Positions 43,207 through 52,705 of a stretch of DNA of 64,000 bases are shown in pieces. The notes under the pieces are model-generated. The model saw nothing but the letters and a program-made list of their open reading frames with translations, was not told where the DNA came from and did not search any database. The number at the start of each line of letters is the position of its first letter. Within the stretch, counting starts at the first letter, position 1. The stretch comes from Alphaproteobacteria bacterium 65-37 (GTDB lineage: Bacteria > Pseudomonadota > Alphaproteobacteria > Reyranellales > Reyranellaceae): positions 1 through 64,000 of the forward strand of contig MKRV01000236.1 in assembly GCA_001897995.1 (NCBI GenBank), given 5' to 3'. The position numbers were made by a program, and so were the translations under genes.

Positions 43207-43998
43207 TCAGTGGCTCACCCCGAGATAGGCGGCGATGACCGCCTGGTTGTTCTTGACCTCGTCGGGCACGCCGTCGCCGATCTTCTTGCCGTAATCGAGC
43301 ACGACGACGCGGTCGGAGATGTCCATGACCACGCCCATGTCGTGCTCGATCAGGCAGATCGTCGTGCCAAACTCGTCGTTCACGTCGAGGACAAAGCGGC
43401 ACATGTCCTGCTTCTCCTCGAGGTTCATCCCGGCCATCGGCTCGTCGAGCAGCAGCAGCTCCGGCTGGGCGGCGAGCGCCCGGCCAAGCTCGACCCGCTT
43501 CTGCAGACCATAGGGCAGCCGACCGACCGGCACCTTGCGGACATGCTGGATCTCGAGGAAGTCGATGATCTGCTCGACCACCTTGCGATGCTCGATCTCC
43601 TCACGCTGCGCCGGACCGAAATGCAACGCCTGCCAGAACAGCCCGGTCTTCATGCGCAGGTTGCGGCCGGTCATGATGTTGTCGAGGGTCGACATGCCCT
43701 TGAACAGCGCGATGTTCTGGAAGGTGCGCGCGATGCCTTGCGCGGCCGCCTGGTGCGGTCGCATCTGGTGCCGCCGCACGCCCTTGTAGGTAATGGCGCC
43801 CTGCTGCGGGTGATAGAAGCCGTTGATGCAGTTCAGCATCGAGGACTTGCCCGCGCCGTTGGGCCCGATAATGGCGCGGATCTCGCCCTTGCGGATGTCG
43901 AAACTGATGTCGGTCAGCGCCTTCACGCCGCCGAACGACAGGCTGATGTTCTCGACGGACAGCAGGACCTCGGTGAAGGAACGCGCATCCCTGGCCAT
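43207..43998 (-). CDS. livG: LivG-type branched-chain ABC ATP-binding protein
   Basis: A 263-residue ATPase beginning MARDARSFTEVLLSVENISLS. It has Walker A GPNGAGKSS, the LivG insert FYHPQQGAITYKG, ARTFQNIALFKGMSTLDNI, a modified signature (GRLPYGLQKRVELGRAL in place of the usual LSGGQ, common in this subgroup) and Walker B LLLLDEPMAGMN. The frame upstream of the ATG (43996-43998) is a shadow of the ligase gene. It starts 5 bp after the ligase stop. Confidence 0.92.
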   Translation of the reverse strand: MARDARSFTEVLLSVENISLSFGGVKALTDISFDIRKGEIRAIIGPNGAGKSSMLNCINGFYHPQQGAITYKGVRRHQMRPHQAAAQGIARTFQNIALFKGMSTLDNIMTGRNLRMKTGLFWQALHFGPAQREEIEHRKVVEQIIDFLEIQHVRKVPVGRLPYGLQKRVELGRALAAQPELLLLDEPMAGMNLEEKQDMCRFVLDVNDEFGTTICLIEHDMGVVMDISDRVVVLDYGKKIGDGVPDEVKNNQAVIAAYLGVSH

Positions 43999-44003
43999 TG
44001 CCG

Positions 44004-45965
44004 TCAGCCCGTCTTGCGCAGCGCCAGCTGCGGCGTGAGATCGCGGATCGCCACGTCGCCCTCGATGCGCCCCTTGCGGCCATCCTCGAAGGTGACGTCG
44101 ACGCCGATATGGGCGGTCCTGGCACCGCCGTAGAGGGCGTCGATCAGCGGCTTGTAGCGTTCGCCGATGAAGCTCCGCCGCACCTTGTTGGTGCGCGTCA
44201 GCTCGCCGTCGTCGGCGTCGAGTGCCTTGTGCAGGATCAGGAAGCGGCGGATCTGGGCGCCGGCCATCCGCGGATCGGCCGCCAGGTCGCGGTTGACCTG
44301 CTCGATCTCGCTCTGGATCAGGTCGTAGACCTCCGGCCGCCCCGCCAGCTCCTGGTAGCTGGCATAGGCGATGTTGCGCCGTTCCGCCCAATCGCCGACC
44401 GCCGTCATGTCGATATTGACGAAGGCGGTGACGAAATCTCGACCGTCGCCAAAGGCCACCGCCTCGTTGATATGGGCGAAGAACTTGAGCTTGTTCTCGA
44501 TGTATTTCGGCGCGAACAGCGTGCCGTCGAGGAGCTTCCCGACATCCCTGGCCCGATCGATGATGCGCAGATGGCCGCGCTCGTCGAGGTAGCCGGCGTC
44601 GCCGGTATGGACCCAGCCGTCGGCTGTCTTGGTGTCGTTGGTCGCCTCGGGATTCTTGAAATACTCCTTGAACACGCCGGGACTGCGATAGAGCACCTCG
44701 CCCGACTCGGCGATCCGGAGCTCGACATTGGAAACCGGCTTGCCGACCGTGTCGCTGAAGACCTCGCCGTTGGGATGGATGGTGACGAACACCGAGGCTT
44801 CGGTCTGGCCGTAGAGCTGTTTCATGTTGACGCCGAGGGCGCGGAAGAAATTGAAGATCTCCGGCCCCACCGCCTCGCCGGCCGTATAGGCCACGCGCAC
44901 GCGGCTCATCCCCAAGGTGTTCTTGAGCGGGCCGTAGATCAGCAGATCGCCTAGCGCATAGAGCAACCGGTCGCCGATCGAGACGGCGCGGCCGTCGAGC
45001 CGCGCCGGACCGACCCGGCGCGCCACCGCCATGAAGAACTGGAACAGCCGGCGCTTCACCAGCCCGGCATCCTCCATCCGGATGGTGACCTGGGTGATCA
45101 GGTTCTCGAGCACCCGCGGCGGCGCAAAGTAATAAGTCGGCCCGATCTCGCGCAGGTCGGTCATGACCGTGCTGGCCGATTCGGGACAGTTCACGACCAA
45201 CCCGACGACGTAGCCCTGGGCATAGGAGAAGATGTGGTCGCCGACCCAGGCCATCGGCAGATAGGACAGCAGCTCGTCGCCCGCCCTCAGCCCGTCGAAA
45301 GCGGCCCCCGCCTCGGCGGCCCAGACGAGATTGTCGTAGCTCAGCACCGCACCCTTCGGCCGCCCGGTGGTGCCCGAGGTGTAGAGCATGATGGCGTCGT
45401 CGCCGCCCGTGCCCTTGGCGACCTCGGCCGACACCGTCTCGGGAGCCGAGGCGAGGCACTTCTCGCCGCGGGCCTGCACCTCGGCGTAGGACAGCAGACC
45501 CTCGTAGTGCCGCATGCCGCGAGGATCGACATAGAAGATCGTCTGCAGCGACGGCACTTTCTTCTGGATCTCCTGAAGCTTGTCGACCTGCTCCTGGTTT
45601 TCAGCCAGCGCATAGCGGGCGCCGGCATGCTCGACGACATAGGCGAGTTCGTCGGCCACCGAATCCTGGTAGACCGGCACCGGCACGCCGCCCAGCGACT
45701 GCGCCGCACACATCGCCCAGTAAAGTCTCGGCCGGTTGTCGCCGACCACGATCAGCCGGTCGCCGCGCCCGAAACCGAGATCGGCCAGGCCGGCCGCCAG
45801 CAGGCGCACCTCGGCTGCGACCTGTGCCCAGCGGTAGGTTTGCCAGATGCCGTATTCCTTTTCGCGATAGGCGGGCTGGTCGCCGCGCGCGCGGGCAAGC
45901 TCCGCCAGCCGCTTGGGGAACGTGTCCAGTCGCGCGTACTCGGCAAGGGCCTTATCGGCAGTCAT
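44004..45965 (-). CDS. FadD-type long-chain acyl-CoA synthetase heading a Liv operon
   Basis: A 653-residue AMP-forming ligase with YTSGTTGRPKGAVLSYDN, YGQTEASVF, WVHTGDAGYLDERGHLRIIDRARD and TRTNKVRRSFIGERYKPLIDALY in place of the usual C-terminal lysine motif. The length matches long-chain ligases. I chose the ATG at 45963-45965; a GTG four codons upstream is possible. It is the first gene of a compact operon with livG, livH, livM, livK and livF, an order seen in many alphaproteobacteria. The shared role is probably uptake of a carboxylic acid and its immediate CoA activation. Confidence 0.9.
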   Translation of the reverse strand: MTADKALAEYARLDTFPKRLAELARARGDQPAYREKEYGIWQTYRWAQVAAEVRLLAAGLADLGFGRGDRLIVVGDNRPRLYWAMCAAQSLGGVPVPVYQDSVADELAYVVEHAGARYALAENQEQVDKLQEIQKKVPSLQTIFYVDPRGMRHYEGLLSYAEVQARGEKCLASAPETVSAEVAKGTGGDDAIMLYTSGTTGRPKGAVLSYDNLVWAAEAGAAFDGLRAGDELLSYLPMAWVGDHIFSYAQGYVVGLVVNCPESASTVMTDLREIGPTYYFAPPRVLENLITQVTIRMEDAGLVKRRLFQFFMAVARRVGPARLDGRAVSIGDRLLYALGDLLIYGPLKNTLGMSRVRVAYTAGEAVGPEIFNFFRALGVNMKQLYGQTEASVFVTIHPNGEVFSDTVGKPVSNVELRIAESGEVLYRSPGVFKEYFKNPEATNDTKTADGWVHTGDAGYLDERGHLRIIDRARDVGKLLDGTLFAPKYIENKLKFFAHINEAVAFGDGRDFVTAFVNIDMTAVGDWAERRNIAYASYQELAGRPEVYDLIQSEIEQVNRDLAADPRMAGAQIRRFLILHKALDADDGELTRTNKVRRSFIGERYKPLIDALYGGARTAHIGVDVTFEDGRKGRIEGDVAIRDLTPQLALRKTG

Positions 45966-46061
45966 TCCCTGCAGCACTCCCGTGGTCCGCCGTTCGTCTC
46001 GATGCGCGGCAGTTCCGTCAGGCAGATAGCCACAGCGGCTTCGGGCCGGTCAAGCCAACGG

Positions 46062-47414
46062 TCAAGCCAGCCGGAGCTTCAGGGTGAACATGGCGCCGCC
46101 ACCGGGTCGATCATCGACGGTAATGCTGCCGTCATGGGCAGCGGCGACCCGCGCCACGATGGCGAGGCCCAGCCCGCGGCTGTCGGCCTTGGCGCGATCC
46201 CGGCGCCAGAAGCGTGCAAAGATCGACTGTCGCTCCGCCATCGGCACGCCGGGCCCGTCGTCCATGACACGCACCGTGCCGTCGGCAGCGACGTCGACCT
46301 CGATCGAGCCGCCCCGCGGCGTGTGGCGGATGGCGTTCTCGATGAGGTTGCGGACCGCCCTGAACAGCGCCTCGGCATGACCGCGCACCCAGACCTCCTC
46401 TTCGACACCGGTCAATGCGATCGCCTTGTCGTTGCCCACGGCGAGCGGCGCCATGAAGCCCACGGCATCGGCGCAGACGGCGTGGATGTCGGCCTGGGAA
46501 TCGGTGTGCACGACGAAGGCCTCGAGTTCGGCGATGTCGAGCACCTGGTTCACCGTGCGTGTCATGTTGACGATGTCGGTCTGCAGCGATTCCCGCAACG
46601 TTCCGGGGTCCATCGAATCGACGCGGGCCCGCATGATGGCCAGCGGGGTCCGCAACTCGTGCGCCATGTCGGCGGTAAACTCGCGCTGCGCCTGGAAGCC
46701 GGCCTCGAGACGGTCCAGCGCCTGGTTGACCGCATGGACCAGGGGCACGACCTCGGCCGGCATAGAGGCCTCCGACAGGCGGACGTCGGTGCTGGTCGGC
46801 CCGATCGTCGCGGCCGTGGTCGACGCCTGGCGAACCGGCTCCAGCGCCCGGCGGAAGATCATGATATCGATCAGAAGGAGCAACAGCAGGATCGGAAAGG
46901 TGATCCAGGCGACGCGCGGCACGAACGAGGTGACGATGTCGTCGATGATGACGTCGCGGTGCGCGAGATCCTGGCCAACCTGGATCCAGTAGAGCCGCTC
47001 GCCCACGGCGCGCGGCACGCTCACGCCGAACAGCACCGAGCCGCTGCTGCGCCGCCTTGTGAACCATTCACTCGACGCGGGATCGATCGCGTCGAAGAGG
47101 GGCTTGTCGTCGCCGCGTGAGGAGAACAGCACCTGCCCCTTGGTGTCGAGCACGGCGTAGGAATAGAGCGCGTATTCGCCGGAGTAGAGCGGCAACGCCT
47201 CGCTCGGAATGTCGAGTTCGGTACCGCCCGACGGCGTCGGCCGCAGGAAGCTGCCGATGGTGAGCGCCTGGCTGCGTAGAGCGTCGCGATGGAGGTTGTT
47301 GGCGGCCTGGTTCAGAAGCCAGTAGAGCGCCAACGGCATCAGGATCGAGGTGATCGCCACCGCCACGACATGCAGCGCGACGACGCGCGAGATGATCGAG
47401 CGGAAGCGGTTCAC
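46062..47414 (-). CDS. Sensor histidine kinase (EnvZ/QseC-like)
   Basis: A 450-residue membrane sensor starting at a GTG (47412-47414). An N-terminal helix (SIISRVVALHVVAVAITSILM), a periplasmic sensor of about 140 residues (LDIPSEALPLYSGEYALYSYAVLD) and a second helix (VAWITFPILLLLLLIDIMIF) precede the HAMP region. The phospho-acceptor is His252 in DMAHELRTPLAIMRA. The ATP domain has NLIENAIRHTP, DDGPGVP and RGLGLAIV. The GTG overlaps the response-regulator stop by 4 bp. With its regulator it is divergent from the RND efflux operon at 48238, implying metal or envelope-stress sensing. Confidence 0.92.
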   Translation of the reverse strand: MNRFRSIISRVVALHVVAVAITSILMPLALYWLLNQAANNLHRDALRSQALTIGSFLRPTPSGGTELDIPSEALPLYSGEYALYSYAVLDTKGQVLFSSRGDDKPLFDAIDPASSEWFTRRRSSGSVLFGVSVPRAVGERLYWIQVGQDLAHRDVIIDDIVTSFVPRVAWITFPILLLLLLIDIMIFRRALEPVRQASTTAATIGPTSTDVRLSEASMPAEVVPLVHAVNQALDRLEAGFQAQREFTADMAHELRTPLAIMRARVDSMDPGTLRESLQTDIVNMTRTVNQVLDIAELEAFVVHTDSQADIHAVCADAVGFMAPLAVGNDKAIALTGVEEEVWVRGHAEALFRAVRNLIENAIRHTPRGGSIEVDVAADGTVRVMDDGPGVPMAERQSIFARFWRRDRAKADSRGLGLAIVARVAAAHDGSITVDDRPGGGAMFTLKLRLA

Positions 47415-48091
47415 CCGGCCTTGTCCTCGGCCAGCAGGTAGCCGACACCGCGCACCGTGTGAACCCGCACCGTGGCGCCGCAATCGGCCAGCATCTTGCG
47501 CAACCGGTGGACATAGACCTCGACGGCGTTGGACCCGACATCGCCCGACAGGCCAAAGAGCTGATCCTCGAACAGGCGCTTGGGCGCCACGTTGCCGCCG
47601 CGGCGCAACAGGATCTCCAGCACCGCTGTCTCGCGTGCCGGAAACGAGCGCACTACGCCGTCGACCAGGACCTGCCGCCCCTCGGTGTCGAGCGAAACAT
47701 TGCCGAAGGTCAGCCGCCGGCCCAGCATGTTGCCCGGGCGCCGCAGCAGGGCCTGCAGCCGCGCCACCAGCTCCTCCATGGCGAAGGGCTTCACGAGGTA
47801 GTCGTCGGCACCGGCGCGCAGCCCGTTGACCCGGTCGGAGACGCCGTCGCGCGCCGTCAGGACCAGAACGGGCGTCGAATCGCCGCGGCTGCGCAACCCG
47901 CGCAACAGCGAGAGCCCATCCTCGTCCGGCAGGCCGAGATCGAGCACGACGGCGGCATAACGCATGGCCGCCAGCGCATGGGCGGCGTCACCGGCGGTGT
48001 CGACGGAATCGGCGGAGAAACCGTTGCGCGCCAGGCCCTTGACCAGCAACGCAACCAGCTCGGCATTGTCCTCGACGAGAAGGACTCTCAT
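47411..48091 (-). CDS. OmpR-family response regulator (TctD/QseB-like)
   Basis: A 226-residue regulator starting at the ATG at 48089-48091. The phospho-acceptor is Asp51 in VVLDLGLPDEDG, with ED at 7-8 and KPF later. The winged-helix domain ends NAVEVYVHRLRKML and TVRGVGYLL. It is cotranscribed with the kinase gene through a GTGA overlap. Direct repeats at 48174-48211 in the divergent promoter are the probable binding boxes, through which it would activate the 48238-54261 efflux operon and possibly itself. Confidence 0.92.
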   Translation of the reverse strand: MRVLLVEDNAELVALLVKGLARNGFSADSVDTAGDAAHALAAMRYAAVVLDLGLPDEDGLSLLRGLRSRGDSTPVLVLTARDGVSDRVNGLRAGADDYLVKPFAMEELVARLQALLRRPGNMLGRRLTFGNVSLDTEGRQVLVDGVVRSFPARETAVLEILLRRGGNVAPKRLFEDQLFGLSGDVGSNAVEVYVHRLRKMLADCGATVRVHTVRGVGYLLAEDKAG

Positions 48092-48173
48092 GGGCGCAAG
48101 GTCCGGAAACGCGATTGCATGTCGCAACTCTAGCATAGCGAGCGCAAAGCGGGTCGCCGGCCCGCCACACCCT

Positions 48174-48211
48174 GTCAGCTTTTCGTAAAAGCCAGCGTCA
48201 GGTGCACGTAA
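48174..48211. promoter_or_regulatory. Tandem GTCAG-N5-CGTAA boxes (probable response-regulator sites)
   Basis: GTCAGCTTTTCGTAA (48174-48188) and GTCAGGTGCACGTAA (48197-48211) are direct repeats 23 bp apart, about two helical turns, as OmpR-type dimers prefer. The first overlaps the hairpin GCTTTT-CGT-AAAAGC (48178-48192). They lie 27-64 bp upstream of the adaptor ATG. Confidence 0.6.
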
Positions 48212-48237
48212 TCTGCACTGGATAGGGTCGCGGCATC

Positions 48238-49485
48238 ATGAGCCCGACGCCTGATCGCTCCTCGACCGCCCGCCTGCGCCGCAACCGCCTGTTGTTCGCC
48301 GGAGCTGGCATCGCCTGTCTGGCGCTGGCCGGGCTTTGGGCCTTCGATACGCAGCCGGGCAATGCCCTGGTTCGCCCGGCCGCGACCGTGGCCGAGAGCG
48401 ACGGCGCGTTCCGGCCGAGCGACACGCAATGGTCGGGCTTCCGGTTCGAGACCGTGAAACAGGTGGCGTTCCGCGAGGAACGGGCGACCGACGGCAAGAT
48501 CGGCATCAACGAGGACACGTCCACTCCGGTTTTTTCGCCCTATTCCGGCCGTGTCACCCGCCTGATCGCCAAGCCCGGCGACAAGGTCGAGCGCGGCGAT
48601 CCGCTGTTCGCCATCGAAGCCAGCGAATTTGTCCAAGGCCATAACGACCTGGTGAGCGCAGTCGCCGGCGTCGAGAAGGCCCGCTCCCGGCTGGCGCTGG
48701 CGCAGGCCGCCGAGAAGCGCCAGAAGGAGCTGCTGGCGATCCGCGGCGGCGCCCTGAAGGACCTCGAACAGGCGCAGTCCGACCTTATCGCCGCGCAGGG
48801 CGATCTGCGCTCGGCCGATATCGCGCTTGCCGCCGCCCGCAACCGGCTGCGCATCCTCGGCCGCTCCGACACCGAAATCGCCGATCTCGAGAAGATGGAC
48901 CGCATCGCCGCCGAAACCCTCGTTTCTGCGCCGATCTCCGGCACCGTCATCCAGCGCAAGGTCGGCCTCGGCCAGTACATCAATGCCGGCGCGACCGACC
49001 CCGTGTTCAGTATCGGCGACCTCTCCAAAGTCTGGCTGATTGCCAATGTCCGCGAATCCGACGCGCCGCGCATGAAAGTCGGGGCACCGGTCGAGGTTTC
49101 CGTGCTGGCCTATCCCGGCCGCACCTTCAACGCCAAGCTGAGCTATGTGGCTCCGGCACTCGACCCCAATACCCGCCGCCTGCCGGTTCGCGCCGAGATC
49201 GACAATGCCGGCCGCGAGTTGATGCCCGAGATGTTCGCGAGTTTCCGTATCGTCACCGGTGCGCCGCAGATCATGCCGGCAGTACCGCAGGACGCCGTCG
49301 TCTACGAAGGCGCCAATGCCCGTGTCTGGGTGGCGCGCCCGGCCGACAAGTCGATCGTATCGCGCCCCATCGAAGTCGGCACGACCGTCAACGGCCTTGT
49401 CGAAGTCCGCAAGGGCCTGCAGACCGGCGAGACGGTGGTGACCAGCGGCACCCTCTTCATCGACCGCGCCGCCAAGCGCGACTGA
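48238..49485 (+). CDS. RND efflux periplasmic adaptor (CzcB-like)
   Basis: A 415-residue membrane-fusion protein anchored by one N-terminal helix (RLLFAGAGIACLALAGLWAF). It has a lipoyl half-motif (FSPYSGRVTRLIAKPGDKVERG), a coiled-coil hairpin (EKARSRLALAQAAEKRQKEL, and DLEQAQSDLIAAQGDL), the second lipoyl half (VSAPISGTVIQRKVGLGQYI) and a barrel. It lacks the CusB-type metal-binding segment. First gene of a three-gene operon behind the response-regulator boxes, it links the pump at 49538 to the channel at 52702. Confidence 0.9.
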   Translation: MSPTPDRSSTARLRRNRLLFAGAGIACLALAGLWAFDTQPGNALVRPAATVAESDGAFRPSDTQWSGFRFETVKQVAFREERATDGKIGINEDTSTPVFSPYSGRVTRLIAKPGDKVERGDPLFAIEASEFVQGHNDLVSAVAGVEKARSRLALAQAAEKRQKELLAIRGGALKDLEQAQSDLIAAQGDLRSADIALAAARNRLRILGRSDTEIADLEKMDRIAAETLVSAPISGTVIQRKVGLGQYINAGATDPVFSIGDLSKVWLIANVRESDAPRMKVGAPVEVSVLAYPGRTFNAKLSYVAPALDPNTRRLPVRAEIDNAGRELMPEMFASFRIVTGAPQIMPAVPQDAVVYEGANARVWVARPADKSIVSRPIEVGTTVNGLVEVRKGLQTGETVVTSGTLFIDRAAKRD

Positions 49486-49537
49486 CGGTCAGCCGGGCAC
49501 CGCAAGCCCCAGCGCCTCCCAGTACGGCGGTCGTTTC

Positions 49538-52500
49538 ATGCAAGCCCTCATCGCCGCCGCCCTAAAGCAGCGCATCCTCGTCGTCATCCTGAGCGTTGTT
49601 CTCGTCGTCGCCGGCCTCTTCGCCTATGCCCGACTGAACATCGAGGCCTATCCCGACCCGGTGCCGCCGCTGGTCGACATCATTACGCAGAATCCCGGCC
49701 AGTCGTCGGAGGAGATCGAGCGCTACATCACGGTCCCGATCGAGATCCAGATGGCGGGCATGCCTTATGTCCAGGCAATCCGCACCATCTCGCTGTTCGG
49801 GCTCTCGGACGTGAAGGTGCAGTTCACCTACGACGTCACCTACCAGCAGGCCTCGCAGATGGTGATCAACCGTCTGTCGCAGCTCGGGCCGCTGCCCAAC
49901 GGAGCGCAGCCCACTTTGTCGCCGACCAGCCCGATCGGCGAGGTCTTCCGCTATCGCGTGGTCGGACCGCCCGGCTACAGCTCGGCCGATCTCAAGACGA
50001 TCCAGGACTGGGTCCTGCAACGCCGCTTCAAGGCCATTCCCGGCGTGACCGACGTCACCGGCTGGGGCGGCAAGATGAAGACCTACGACATTACCGTCGA
50101 TCTCGACCGGCTGCTGGCTTACGGCCTGACCCTGAAGCAGGTGCTGGACGGGCTGAACAACGCCAACATCAATGTCGGCGCCAATACCGTGAATATGGGT
50201 ACGCAGTCGGCGATCGTGCGCAGCGTCGGCCAGATCCGCTCGATGGACGATATCCGCAATACCATGCTGACGGTCCGCGACGGCGCTCCGGTGCTGGTGT
50301 CCGACGTGGCGACCGTCACGGTCGGCAATCAGCCGCGCCTCGGCATCGCCGGCCAGAACGACGACAACGACATCGTGCAGGGCATCGTGCTGATGCGCCG
50401 CGGCGCCGAGACCATGCCGACGCTCACCGGCGTGCTGGCCGAGGTCGACAAGATCAACAACGGCAACATCCTGCCGCCGGGCGTGCGCATCGAGCGCATC
50501 TACGACCGCAGCGCCCTGGTCAACATCACCACCCACACCGTGCTGCACAACATGGTGCTGGGCGTGGTGCTGATTTTCCTGATCCAGTGGCTGTTCCTGG
50601 GCGACCTGCGCAGCGCCCTGATCGTGTCGGCGACCATCCCCTTCGCCCTGCTCTTCGCCGTGGTGATCCTGGTCTTGACCGGCGAATCGGCCAACCTGCT
50701 GTCGATGGGTGCGATCGACTTCGGCATCATCGTCGACGCCACCGTGATCATGGTCGAGAACATCTTCCGCCACCTCGCCGCGGCGAGCCACGGCACGCCG
50801 CCGGTCTGGCGTCGCGCCACCCCCGAAGGCCTCACGGGCAAGCTGGCGACGATCTTCCATGCCTCGAGCGAAGTCACACAGGCGATCTTCTTCTCGGCCA
50901 CCATCATCATCGCAGGCTTCCTGCCGCTCTTCACCCTGTCCGGAGTCGAAGGCCATATCTTCGGGCCGATGGCGCGCACTTATGCCTACGCACTGCTGGG
51001 CGGCCTGATCGCCACCTTCACCGTCTCGCCGGCCCTCGCGGCACTCCTGCTGCCGGAAAAGGTCGCCCATGCCGAGACGCGTGCCATGCGCCTGCTCAGC
51101 CGCGGCTACGCCCGGCTGCGCGACCTGGTGCTGGCCGCCCGGCGCCTCACCGTCGCCGCCGGCCTCGGCGCCGCCGCGCTGGCGGTCCTGGCCGGCAGCA
51201 CGATCGGCCTCGAGTTCCTGCCCAAGCTCGAGGAAGGCAACATGTGGATCCGCGCCGTCATGCCGGCCTCGATCTCGCTGGAAGCCGGCAACGACTACGC
51301 CAACCGCATGCGCAAGCTGATCAAGAGCTTCCCCGAGGCCGAGACCGTCATCTCCCAGCACGGCCGGCCCGACGACGGCACCGATTCCACGGGCTTCTTC
51401 AATGCCGAGTTCTTCGTGCCGCTGAAGCCGATGGATCGCTGGCGCAAGGGCGTCGACAAGGAAGCCCTGATCGCCGAGATCAACGACGCCCTGCAGAAGG
51501 CCTTCCCCGGCGTCGAATTCACCTTCTCGCAATACATTCAAGACAACGTTCAGGAAGCCGCGTCGGGCGTGAAGGGCGAGAACTCGGTCAAGATCTCGGG
51601 CAATGACCTCGAGACGCTCGCCAAGCTCGGCGACGAGATCAAGAACGTGCTGGCGACCGTACCAGGCATCACCGACCTCGCGGTTTCCGCCTCACTCGGC
51701 CAGCCGACGATCCGCATCGATATCGATCGCGCCCGGGCGGCGCGCTACGGCCTTGCCCCGGGCGACATCAACGCCACTGTCCAGGCGGCGATCGGCGGCC
51801 AGGCCGCCGGCGACGTCTACGAGACCGGCAGCGACCGGCACTTCCCCATGGTCGTCCGCCTGGCGCCCAAGTACCGCGAGAATATCGAGGCGATCAAACG
51901 CATCCAGATCGGTGCCCAGGGCAACAGCGGCGTGACCCAGGTGCCGCTGACGGAAGTAGCCAATGTCGAGCTGGTCTCCGGCGCCTACTACATCTACCGC
52001 GAGCAGCAGGAACGGTACGTTCCGGTGAAGTTCAGCGTGCGCGGCCGCGATCTCGGCAGCGCCATCCTCGAGGCGCAGCAGAAGGTCGCCGAGCAGGTGA
52101 AGATCCCCGGCGGCTACCGCATCGAATGGGTCGGTGAGTTCGGCAACCTCAAGAATGCCCTGCAGCGCCTGGCCGTCGCCGTGCCGATCGCCATCGGACT
52201 GATCGGCCTGCTGCTCTATGTCAGCTTCGGCTCGTTCCGCGACACGCTGCTGGCCGCCAGCGCCATCCCGATGGCGCTGATCGGCGGCATCCTCGGCCTG
52301 TTCGTGGTCGGCATGCCGTTCAGCATCTCCGCCGCCATCGGCTTCGTGGCCCTGTTCGGCATCGCGGCGATGAACGGCATCATGGTGGTGTCCTGCTTCA
52401 ACCGCCTGATCGACGCCGGCCTGGAGCGGGAAGCCGCCCTGCGCGAAACCTGCACCGTGCAGTTGCGCCCGGTGCTGATGACCTGCGCCGCCGCCGCGGT

Positions 52501-52705
52501 CGGCCTGCTGCCGGCCGCCTTCTCGACGGCGATCGGCAGCCAGGTGCAGCGGCCGCTGGCGACGGTCGTGGTCGGCGGCACCCTGCTGGCGCCCCTGCTC
52601 TTCCTCACCGTGCTGCCGGCCGCGATCGGTCTCTTCTCGCGTCGCCGCGTGCCTGCGCCCGACGCTCCGCCTACCCCCCAGGCATCCGCCGTAGAGGCAT
52701 CATGA
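49538..52705 (+). CDS. Heavy-metal RND efflux pump (CzcA-like, HME3-type signature)
   Basis: A 1055-residue proton-driven pump. The helix-4 signature is GAIDFGIIVDATVIMVEN, with the Asp-Asp-Glu relay of divalent-metal pumps, unlike the CusA at 23419. The NIEAYPDPVPPLVDIITQNPG block, RIERIYDRSALV and GIAAMNGIMVVSCFN are intact. It lacks the Cu/Ag Met triad context. The cation is not certain. It is very similar over its whole length to the pump at 55852, indicating a duplication. Its stop overlaps the ATG of the channel gene (ATGA). Confidence 0.92.
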   Translation: MQALIAAALKQRILVVILSVVLVVAGLFAYARLNIEAYPDPVPPLVDIITQNPGQSSEEIERYITVPIEIQMAGMPYVQAIRTISLFGLSDVKVQFTYDVTYQQASQMVINRLSQLGPLPNGAQPTLSPTSPIGEVFRYRVVGPPGYSSADLKTIQDWVLQRRFKAIPGVTDVTGWGGKMKTYDITVDLDRLLAYGLTLKQVLDGLNNANINVGANTVNMGTQSAIVRSVGQIRSMDDIRNTMLTVRDGAPVLVSDVATVTVGNQPRLGIAGQNDDNDIVQGIVLMRRGAETMPTLTGVLAEVDKINNGNILPPGVRIERIYDRSALVNITTHTVLHNMVLGVVLIFLIQWLFLGDLRSALIVSATIPFALLFAVVILVLTGESANLLSMGAIDFGIIVDATVIMVENIFRHLAAASHGTPPVWRRATPEGLTGKLATIFHASSEVTQAIFFSATIIIAGFLPLFTLSGVEGHIFGPMARTYAYALLGGLIATFTVSPALAALLLPEKVAHAETRAMRLLSRGYARLRDLVLAARRLTVAAGLGAAALAVLAGSTIGLEFLPKLEEGNMWIRAVMPASISLEAGNDYANRMRKLIKSFPEAETVISQHGRPDDGTDSTGFFNAEFFVPLKPMDRWRKGVDKEALIAEINDALQKAFPGVEFTFSQYIQDNVQEAASGVKGENSVKISGNDLETLAKLGDEIKNVLATVPGITDLAVSASLGQPTIRIDIDRARAARYGLAPGDINATVQAAIGGQAAGDVYETGSDRHFPMVVRLAPKYRENIEAIKRIQIGAQGNSGVTQVPLTEVANVELVSGAYYIYREQQERYVPVKFSVRGRDLGSAILEAQQKVAEQVKIPGGYRIEWVGEFGNLKNALQRLAVAVPIAIGLIGLLLYVSFGSFRDTLLAASAIPMALIGGILGLFVVGMPFSISAAIGFVALFGIAAMNGIMVVSCFNRLIDAGLEREAALRETCTVQLRPVLMTCAAAAVGLLPAAFSTAIGSQVQRPLATVVVGGTLLAPLLFLTVLPAAIGLFSRRRVPAPDAPPTPQASAVEAS

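Noticed and set aside
43999-45459. Upstream extension of the livG frame
   Set aside because: It lies within the acyl-CoA ligase gene and has no homology-like blocks; livG starts cleanly at MARDARSF.
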